A DNA stretch of 14,633 nucleotides from Phyllobacteriaceae bacterium UBA1940 (GTDB taxonomy: Bacteria > Pseudomonadota > Alphaproteobacteria > Rhizobiales > Rhizobiaceae), in the NCBI GenBank assembly GCA_002336975.1, contig DDFA01000098.1:693-15325 (forward strand), written 5' to 3'. The notes beneath the pieces were generated by a model. The model searched no databases. It saw only the letters and a list, made by a program, of their open reading frames with translations, and was not told the origin of the DNA. Both the position numbers and the translations under genes were made by a program. Below are positions 7,405-14,633 of this stretch, in pieces. Within the stretch, counting starts at the first letter, position 1; every line of letters starts with the position of its first letter.

Positions 7405-8364
7405 TCAGGCCGCCTTGCGCCCGGCCTCGGTCGACAGCAGGTCGAGGTCTGCCAGCGCCCCTGCCACCGCGGCATCGAAAGGCGTGTGGGGGATTTCACC
7501 GATTGTCGCCTCCAGCCGTGACGAGACGAGCCGATGCGGCTCGAAGCGCAGATAGGCCATCGACACGATCGCTTTCCACATCGGCACGAACGGGCTGCCG
7601 GCGCGCAGCACCCACCAGGGCATGCTGGCGAGCTTGAGCTTGTGGCCGACGATCCTTTCCATCGATGCCTTGATCTCCAGATCGGTGAGCGAATGGCCGG
7701 GGAAATTGAAGCTTTCATAGGCACCAAGCTGCCGGCGCTTGTCGGCGAGCGCCACGAAGGCCCTGGCGAGGTCGGGCAGATAGGCCCAGGCATGGACAAG
7801 CTCGACCGGCCCCGGTGCAGTGTAGACGCCCTTGGCCAGCTTGGACGCGATCACCAGGTCGAACCACGACCCGGTTCCCCTGCCGCCGAAGAAATCGCCC
7901 GCCCGAAGCAGAATCGTGCGGACCCGCCCTGCCTCTGCCTCGCGGCGGTAGAGCTGTTCCTGCTCGGCCCTGATGCGCCCCTTCTCGGTTGTCGGGCGCT
8001 GCGGCGTATCCTCGGTGATGATTACGGGCATGGGCGAGCCAAAATTGTAGACGGTGCCTGCCACCAGATGCTGCGCGCCATTCGCATGGCAGGCAGCCAT
8101 GACGTTTTCAGCCATGGGCAGGACCGAACTCCAGTCCGAATAGACTGGGCTCAAGCCGTTGAAGACGATGTCGGCGCCGGCGGTGGCGTCGATGAGCCGG
8201 GTACGGTCGAGCGCGTTGGCGGCGACGCCTTCGGCGCCCTTCAGGTCGCTCGGCAGCTTGCCGTCGCGGGTGATTGCCCGCACCTCATATCCAGCCTCGA
8301 GGAAGGCCTTGGCGACTGCGCGGCCAAGCCGGCCACGGGCACCCAGAATTGCAATCCTGGTCAT
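7405..8364 (-). CDS. NAD(P)-binding Rossmann protein, NmrA/atypical SDR-like
   Basis: This 319-residue cytoplasmic protein belongs to the extended/atypical SDR superfamily. It opens with the dinucleotide-binding loop GARGRLG (8-14), then AITRDGKLP after strand 2, an acidic/Asn stretch VAANALDRTRL and ADIVFNGLSPVYSD. A YxxxK catalytic pair is not obvious, which points to an NmrA-like or epimerase-like member rather than a classical dehydrogenase. The ATG at 8364 is preferred over an in-frame GTG at 8373. GGAG lies 8 bases before the ATG (8373-8376, minus strand), whereas it abuts and overlaps the GTG. It is divergent from a LysR regulator across a 99-bp spacer, which suggests that regulator controls it. 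Substrate is unknown; quinone or aldehyde reduction would be guesses. Confidence 0.82.
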   Translation of the reverse strand: MTRIAILGARGRLGRAVAKAFLEAGYEVRAITRDGKLPSDLKGAEGVAANALDRTRLIDATAGADIVFNGLSPVYSDWSSVLPMAENVMAACHANGAQHLVAGTVYNFGSPMPVIITEDTPQRPTTEKGRIRAEQEQLYRREAEAGRVRTILLRAGDFFGGRGTGSWFDLVIASKLAKGVYTAPGPVELVHAWAYLPDLARAFVALADKRRQLGAYESFNFPGHSLTDLEIKASMERIVGHKLKLASMPWWVLRAGSPFVPMWKAIVSMAYLRFEPHRLVSSRLEATIGEIPHTPFDAAVAGALADLDLLSTEAGRKAA

Positions 8365-8447
8365 TTCGGTCACTCCAGTTGGATGGCTATGACCTCATTC
8401 TCGTCATGCGCTGGCGAATTGAAATTGCTTGATTTTGGAACTCTGTC

Positions 8448-8461
8448 ATTCATTATTGAAT
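8448..8461. promoter_or_regulatory. Candidate LysR-type operator in the divergent promoter region
   Basis: ATTCA (8448-8452) and TGAAT (8457-8461) are perfect inverted arms around TTAT, in the AT-rich 99-bp spacer between the Rossmann-protein gene and the LysR gene. The repeat directly abuts the LysR start codon at 8464, so binding could autorepress it. Classical LysR sites have a T-N11-A core; this 14-bp element has the right kind of dyad but is short, so the call is tentative. Confidence 0.35.
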
Positions 8462-8463
8462 AG

Positions 8464-9357
8464 ATGTCCGAGATCGACTGGAACCTCATTCGCAGCTTCG
8501 TGGCGGTCGCAGAGAGCGGCAGCCTGTCAGCCGCGGCCCGCAAGCTCGCAGCCAGCCAACCGACGCTGGGTCGGCATATCGCCGAATTGGAACAGGCGCT
8601 TGACGTGACGCTGTTCCGGCGCGGACGACAGGGTTACGTGCTGACCGAAGCAGGCAGCCTGTTGTTCGAGCGTGGCCGCGCCGTCAGCGCCGAGGCAACC
8701 GCTTTCTCCCGTCTGGCGCTCGGCTCGGTCGAGGCCATAGAAGGCACCGTCCGCATTGCCGCCAGCGAGATGGTGGCCGCCCATGTTCTGCCGTCGATGC
8801 TGGCCCGGCTGGGGATCGAGGAGCCTGGCATCGAGATTGAGATCGTTGCCTCGAACCAGGTCGAGAACCTGCTGCGCCGCGACGCCGACATTGCCATCCG
8901 TATGGTGCGGCCGGCGCAGAACGAACTGGTGGCACGCAAGGTGACCGATATCCAGCTGCGTTTCTGCGCCACCTCAGACTATCTGGAGCGCCGCGGCCGC
9001 CCGGCTAAACCGCACGAACTCGGCGATCACGACCTGATCGGCTTCGACCGCAGCGACGAGATGGTGCGTGGCTTCGAGCATTTCGTCCCCGGCATCGACA
9101 GGCATGGGTTCCGCCTGCGCAGCGACAACCACATCGTGCTCTGGCAAGCCGTGCGATCTGGCAACGGCATTGGCATTGGCCAGGAGCCGCTCATCCACCA
9201 TGAGCCGCGGCTGGAGGTGGTGTTGGCCGACCTGCCTTTGCCTGTTCTGCCTGTCTGGCTCGCCATGCACCGCGACGTGCGCGCCAGCGTCCGCATCCGC
9301 CGCGTCGCGGATTTTCTTCACGACAGCCTGAAGGCCTATTCGGCAGGCGCTGCCTGA
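8464..9357 (+). CDS. LysR family transcriptional regulator
   Basis: This 297-residue DNA-binding regulator has normal LysR length. The N-terminal winged HTH (about 5-63) shows DWNLIRSFVAVAESGSLSAAA, KLAASQPTLGRHIAELE with the recognition helix near 30-42, and LFRRGRQGYVLTEAG. The effector-binding domain (about 90-295) begins at VEGTVRIAASE-like sequence (EAIEGTVRIAA) and includes a DADIAIRMVRP stretch typical of the family. The ATG at 8464 gives the canonical start just before the HTH. I see no Shine-Dalgarno sequence before it, so translation may be leaderless or inefficient. It diverges from the Rossmann-protein gene, the usual LysR regulator-target layout. Its last 22 bp overlap the 3' end of the convergent MFS gene. 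Ligand unknown. Confidence 0.93.
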   Translation: MSEIDWNLIRSFVAVAESGSLSAAARKLAASQPTLGRHIAELEQALDVTLFRRGRQGYVLTEAGSLLFERGRAVSAEATAFSRLALGSVEAIEGTVRIAASEMVAAHVLPSMLARLGIEEPGIEIEIVASNQVENLLRRDADIAIRMVRPAQNELVARKVTDIQLRFCATSDYLERRGRPAKPHELGDHDLIGFDRSDEMVRGFEHFVPGIDRHGFRLRSDNHIVLWQAVRSGNGIGIGQEPLIHHEPRLEVVLADLPLPVLPVWLAMHRDVRASVRIRRVADFLHDSLKAYSAGAA

Positions 9358-10532
9358 GGCACTGCACGGAAGTCGGCATGGCGGGCGAGCCCTGCCATCG
9401 TGCAGACGACCACAAGGAAGCCCGACAGCACGATGAAGACCGTGGAGAATCCGATGTGCCCGGCAACGAAACCGATCGCCGACGGCGCCACCAGAATACC
9501 GGAATAGCCCATGGTGGTGACCACGCTCATGCCGACATTGGGAACCACGCCCGGCTGGTTGCCGGCGGCGGAGAACGCGATCGGCACCATGTTGGCGACG
9601 CCCATGCCGCACAGGGCGAAGGCGACGATGGCGACCCATGGATTGGGTGCGAGACCGGCCGCAAGCATGCCGCTGGCGGCGATCAGTGCCGAAACCCGCA
9701 ACGTGTTGACGGCGCCGAAGCGGTTGCGCACACCATCGCCGAGGAACCGCATCAGCGCCATGATGCCGGAGAAGGCAGCAAAGGCGAAGCCGGCAGTGGC
9801 GATGTCCGCACCCAGTTCCTGCTTGAGATAGAGCGCTGCCCAGTCGAGCACCGCCCCCTCTGGTATCATCGAAAACAGCGCCATGATGCCGACGAGATAG
9901 ATGACAGGCAGACGCGGCAGGCGGAAGTGATGGTGTTCATGCGCGACCGGCTTGTCCTCGGTGACCAGGTGGCGCAGGGCGAACGCAGCCATGAGGCCTG
10001 CGGCGACCGTGACGAAGCCGGCATGGGCGAGATGGCCATAGTTGAGGATGATGATGCCACCGAGCCCGCCACCGGCAAAGCCGCCGAGGCTCCAGAAGCC
10101 GTGCGACGACGACATGATGGCGCGCGACAGCTTCTTTTCGACGGCCACCGCATTGGCGTTCATGGCGACATCCATGGCGCCGATGGAACCGCCGAAGATG
10201 AACATGGTGAGTGCCGCGACCCAAACATTGGGCGCCAGCGCCACCAAAAGCAGCGCAAAGACGACGATCCAGGCAAAGCCGATGACGACCGGACGCGAGC
10301 CGCGCTTGGACATCAGATAGCCCGAGAACGGCATGGCCGTCAGCGCACCCAGACCGAACACCAGGATGAGCAGGCCGAGCACGAATTCGCTGATCTCGAG
10401 GCGGCCGAGCAGCAGCGGGATCTGCGGCGCCCAGCTTCCGGTGACGAAGCCATTGGTGAAGAAGGCTGCAGCCACGGCCCAGCGGCCGCGCTTGGCGATG
10501 AGGCTTGTGTTCATGGCATTCTTGGCGTCCAT
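9336..10532 (-). CDS. MFS transporter (YbjJ-like, possibly sugar-related)
   Basis: This 398-residue inner-membrane secondary transporter has about 12 hydrophobic segments. The loop after TM2 carries a motif-A-like GYLMSKRGSRPV (71-82). The TM4-5 region GAMDVAMNANAVAVEKKL followed by SSSHGFWSLGG is typical of the YbjJ-like/sugar-permease branch. The central cytoplasmic loop (about 186-206) contains a His cluster, HEHHH (197-201). The ATG at 10532 is chosen over an internal ATG at 10514 because AGGAG (10542-10546, minus strand) lies 9 bases upstream. Upstream it has a predicted promoter and two AAATCGATTT-core palindromes, a LacI-type layout usual for carbohydrate genes, so a sugar or sugar-derivative substrate is a reasonable inference. 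Drug export is the alternative. The tail overlaps the LysR gene by 22 bp. Confidence 0.9.
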   Translation of the reverse strand: MDAKNAMNTSLIAKRGRWAVAAAFFTNGFVTGSWAPQIPLLLGRLEISEFVLGLLILVFGLGALTAMPFSGYLMSKRGSRPVVIGFAWIVVFALLLVALAPNVWVAALTMFIFGGSIGAMDVAMNANAVAVEKKLSRAIMSSSHGFWSLGGFAGGGLGGIIILNYGHLAHAGFVTVAAGLMAAFALRHLVTEDKPVAHEHHHFRLPRLPVIYLVGIMALFSMIPEGAVLDWAALYLKQELGADIATAGFAFAAFSGIMALMRFLGDGVRNRFGAVNTLRVSALIAASGMLAAGLAPNPWVAIVAFALCGMGVANMVPIAFSAAGNQPGVVPNVGMSVVTTMGYSGILVAPSAIGFVAGHIGFSTVFIVLSGFLVVVCTMAGLARHADFRAVPQAAPAE

Positions 10533-10541
10533 CGAGTGCCG

Positions 10542-10546
10542 CTCCT
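10542..10546 (-). promoter_or_regulatory. Ribosome binding site of the MFS gene
   Basis: AGGAG on the minus strand, 9 bases before the ATG at 10532. It favours that start over the ATG at 10514. Confidence 0.6.
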
Positions 10547-10566
10547 AGCACAGGAACCCTGCTGCC

Positions 10567-10578
10567 GAAATCGATTTC
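10567..10578. promoter_or_regulatory. LacI-type operator candidate, promoter-distal copy
   Basis: Perfect 12-bp palindrome GAAATCGATTTC, with its CG centre 40 bp upstream of the MFS start codon, in the predicted 5' leader. It shares the 10-bp core AAATCGATTT with the site at 10662-10677. The centre-to-centre distance is 97 bp, compatible with DNA looping or roadblock repression. Confidence 0.5.
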
Positions 10579-10658
10579 AGGGGATCGAAGGGCTCGGATT
10601 CAAAACGTTACCGGACGCCGCCCCGCCGGACGGCGCACTTCTTCGCTTGCGTGCAAGG

Positions 10659-10687
10659 ATAATTAAATCGATTTAATACGCCGTCAA
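10659..10687 (-). promoter_or_regulatory. Predicted promoter of the MFS gene
   Basis: On the minus strand TTGACG (10682-10687, 5 of 6 to the -35 consensus) and AATTAT (10659-10664, 4 of 6 to the -10) are separated by 17 bp. Transcription would start near 10652, giving a leader of about 120 nt. The spacer is largely occupied by the palindrome at 10662-10677, so a bound repressor would block RNA polymerase directly. Confidence 0.5.
10662..10677. promoter_or_regulatory. LacI-type operator candidate in the MFS promoter spacer
   Basis: Perfect 16-bp palindrome ATTAAATCGATTTAAT with a central CG, the signature of LacI/GalR-family operators. It lies between the predicted -35 and -10 of the MFS gene and shares its core with the second site at 10567-10578. 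No LacI-family gene lies in the window, so the repressor must be encoded elsewhere. Confidence 0.6.
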
Positions 10688-10807
10688 GGCGCTTTGGATG
10701 CGAAGTGTTGGGCCAGCCTGGTAACAAAGGTTAACGGCTGCCCGAATTCCGTCGAATAGCTCGGCTAGGCGGACAGTCGAGAAACTGCGGCGGGACAGGC
10801 AACACAC

Positions 10808-10850
10808 CCCGATTTCGCAATTGTTTCGACGCCTTGCATGCCAAATCGGG
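10808..10850 (+). repeat. Inverted repeat upstream of the SH3-domain gene
   Basis: CCCGATTT (10808-10815) and AAATCGGG (10843-10850) are perfect 8-bp arms separated by 27 bases, ending 56 bp before the start codon. It may be a leader hairpin or a spaced protein site. The long loop makes structure less certain. Confidence 0.3.
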
Positions 10851-10893
10851 TTGGGGGTCGGCTCCGGCATTGTCGCCGAGGCTGTACCAGTGT

Positions 10894-10897
10894 GGAG
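10894..10897 (+). promoter_or_regulatory. Ribosome binding site of the SH3-domain gene
   Basis: GGAG lies 9 bases before the ATG at 10907. It decides this start over an in-frame upstream ATG at 10838, whose extra 23 residues are Arg/Cys-rich and unlike the rest of the protein. Confidence 0.5.
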
Positions 10898-10906
10898 TCT
10901 TGTACC

Positions 10907-11710
10907 ATGAATACCCCCATTCTCCGGTTCGCCGGGATTTCGAGCGGCCTAGCCGCCCGTTTGCCTCGTCCGCGGCTGTCGAAGCCTGACGTCGCATTGC
11001 TCGGTGCGGCCGGCGCAGTGGCGCTCGCCATTGTCGGCTTCGGATTTGTCGGCAACCAGGCGCCTGACACGATGGAAACCGCAGCAGTCCTGCCCCCTCG
11101 CCTGGTGCTGCCCCAGACGGCCAAGGTCATCCCGCCGCTGCAGAAGCCAACGGAAAGTGCCCCGATGCGGGCGCCAGTCGCGACCAACAACACCCATCTG
11201 ATCGAACCGGCCAAGCCTGCAGTGGCCAATGGCCAGCTGACGCCAGGACCGGACGAGCGCAACACCGCGCGGGCAACGATGCAGGCGGACGTGCCCGACG
11301 CCTCGGGCACCGCCTCGATCGTCCCGCAGCGAGGCGCATCGAACGTACAGGTGGCCGAGACCGAGGCGGATGTCGCCAAGCTTGAGGCGGCCACCGGCAT
11401 GCTGGACCAGGTGCCTGAGCCGGCAAGCATCCAGCCGGTCACTCCGAGCGCTGCCCCCGACACCAACCTCGCAGCCGTCAGCCAGCCCGACCTCAAGCCG
11501 GCCAAGGTGACCAAATACGTCAATCTGCGCGATGGGCCGGCCGATGAGGCGCAGGTGCTGACGGTCGTACCAGCCAATGCCGACATCGATGCCGAGGCCG
11601 ACTGCGGCTGGTGCACCGTCGTCTACAAGGGCCAGCGCGGCTACGTCTACAAGAGCTTCATCCGCCGCGGCGCAGCCGAAGAAGCGGCCGCAGGCCAGGG
11701 ACTTTTCTAA
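10907..11710 (+). CDS. Membrane-anchored protein with C-terminal bacterial SH3 (SH3b) domain
   Basis: This 267-residue protein has a short basic cytoplasmic N-terminus, one transmembrane helix (about 28-49, no clear cleavage site), a long Pro/Ala-rich low-complexity linker (about 52-200) and a C-terminal SH3b domain (about 203-253). The domain shows YVNLRDGP, a typical first strand and RT-like loop, then spaced hydrophobics and GQRGYVYKSFI. Two cysteines (Cys233 and Cys236, in DCGWCTVV) could form a disulfide in the periplasm. SH3b domains often bind cell-wall peptides, so a periplasmic envelope role is inferred. There is no catalytic domain. It stands alone, convergent to pyc, and is followed by a hairpin 20 bp downstream. 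Such stand-alone proteins are common in rhizobia, and their role is not established to my knowledge. Confidence 0.85.
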   Translation: MNTPILRFAGISSGLAARLPRPRLSKPDVALLGAAGAVALAIVGFGFVGNQAPDTMETAAVLPPRLVLPQTAKVIPPLQKPTESAPMRAPVATNNTHLIEPAKPAVANGQLTPGPDERNTARATMQADVPDASGTASIVPQRGASNVQVAETEADVAKLEAATGMLDQVPEPASIQPVTPSAAPDTNLAAVSQPDLKPAKVTKYVNLRDGPADEAQVLTVVPANADIDAEADCGWCTVVYKGQRGYVYKSFIRRGAAEEAAAGQGLF

Positions 11711-11730
11711 ACCTCGTGGATCGGAAGCAA

Positions 11731-11756
11731 GCCGGGAGCCCCTGAGGGCGCCCGGC
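11731..11756 (+). terminator. Probable 3' hairpin of the SH3-domain gene
   Basis: GCCGGG (11731-11736) pairs with CCCGGC (11751-11756). After one A-G mismatch, GCCC (11738-11741) pairs with GGGC (11746-11749), closing a CTGA tetraloop. It starts 20 bp after the stop codon. There is no U-tract, so it may work with Rho or protect the transcript end rather than act as a classic intrinsic terminator. Confidence 0.5.
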
Positions 11757-11760
11757 AGGA

Positions 11761-11820
11761 TAGAGCAATTCCAGGAAAAGTGCGCAGCGGTTTTCCGTCC
11801 GGAATTGCGCAAAAACAAAG
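11761..11820. repeat. Rhizobial dispersed palindromic intergenic repeat
   Basis: The core is an inverted repeat. GCAATTCC (11765-11772) pairs with GGAATTGC (11801-11808), and GGAAAA (11774-11779) pairs with TTTTCC (11791-11796), with a 1-by-4 internal loop between the two stems. The sequence, including the following GCAAAAACAAAGAGAT, resembles from memory an element repeated many times between genes in Mesorhizobium-type genomes. Only one copy is in this window, so the repeat status rests on recognition and not on a match seen here. Confidence 0.6.
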
Positions 11821-11826
11821 AGATAC

Positions 11827-11861
11827 AGAGATTCCGCGATTCGAAGAAAAGCGGAAACTCT
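11827..11861. terminator. Hairpin just downstream of pyc, possible terminator
   Basis: AGAGATTCCGC (11827-11837) pairs with GCGGAAACTCT (11851-11861) with one mismatch and a 13-base loop. It begins 7 bp beyond the pyc stop and may be the end of the adjoining repeat unit. Without a clear T-run on the minus strand, terminator function is tentative. Confidence 0.4.
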
Positions 11862-11867
11862 CTAGGA

Positions 11868-14633
<2,766 letters not shown>

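Larger units (their letters stand above)
10533..10906. other. Divergent intergenic region between MFS gene and SH3 gene
   Basis: This 374-bp spacer has its left half devoted to MFS control (SD, two palindromes, promoter). The right half (about 10690-10906) is the upstream region of the SH3-domain gene. It holds an inverted repeat (10808-10850) and the SD of that gene, but I could not place a promoter for it. No small gene is convincing. Confidence 0.6.

Noticed and set aside
8371..8373. GTG at 8373 as the start of the Rossmann protein.
   Set aside because: The GGAG sequence overlaps this GTG, leaving no spacing. It lies 8 bases from the ATG at 8364, which also starts directly before the first beta strand.
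9378..10676. Plus-strand open frame of 432 codons opposite the MFS gene.
   Set aside because: The translation is dominated by His, Asp, Gly and Glu with no hydrophobic segments or motifs. The minus strand gives a clear 12-TM transporter with an SD.
10721..10737. TAAC/TTAAC sequences resembling a CtrA site upstream of the SH3 gene.
   Set aside because: The half-sites are not at the required TTAA-N7-TTAA spacing on either strand.

Overview
The window is a high-GC, densely packed chromosomal segment of an alphaproteobacterium, most likely a member of the Hyphomicrobiales (rhizobial order) close to Mesorhizobium or Aminobacter. The reasons are the GC-rich codon use, a pyruvate carboxylase that matches Rhizobium etli numbering residue for residue at the catalytic positions, a rhizobial-type intergenic repeat, and the general gene repertoire. 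I see no CRISPR array, transposase, integrase, phage gene, tRNA or rRNA. It reads as core and near-core metabolism plus transport.

Left part (1-2600). The N-terminal third of ispG (isoprenoid synthesis) runs leftward off the window. A 278-bp divergent spacer separates it from a two-gene rightward operon: bdhA (3-hydroxybutyrate dehydrogenase) and, 27 bp later, a cytoplasmic patatin-like lipase. The pairing suggests mobilisation of polyhydroxybutyrate (PHB) or 3-hydroxybutyrate, with the lipase as an untested candidate hydrolase.

Middle part (2601-7396). After a spacer with inverted repeats comes a two-gene RND efflux operon, a periplasmic adaptor and an inner-membrane permease 2 bp apart. 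It ends at a strong intrinsic terminator (7171-7203). There is no outer-membrane channel and no adjacent regulator. A 50-residue DUF3309 membrane protein begins 40 bp after the terminator.

Right-middle part (7405-10532). An NAD(P)-binding Rossmann/NmrA-like protein (leftward) and a LysR regulator (rightward) diverge from a 99-bp promoter region and are a likely regulator-target pair. The LysR gene overlaps tail-to-tail by 22 bp with a leftward MFS transporter. That transporter has the clearest regulatory region in the window: two perfect palindromes sharing the core AAATCGATTT, one of them inside the spacer of a predicted promoter. This is typical of LacI-type repression, but no LacI gene is present here.

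Right part (10907-14633). A membrane-anchored protein with a C-terminal SH3b domain runs rightward. A 157-bp spacer with three consecutive hairpins, one of them a recognisable rhizobial dispersed repeat, separates it from a convergent pyruvate carboxylase gene (pyc). That gene lacks about 232 N-terminal residues, which lie beyond the window edge.

I found no convincing new multi-gene system. The items most worth following are the paired operators at the MFS gene, the bdhA-patatin operon, the orphan RND pump with a replaced TM10 lysine, and the hairpin cluster before pyc.
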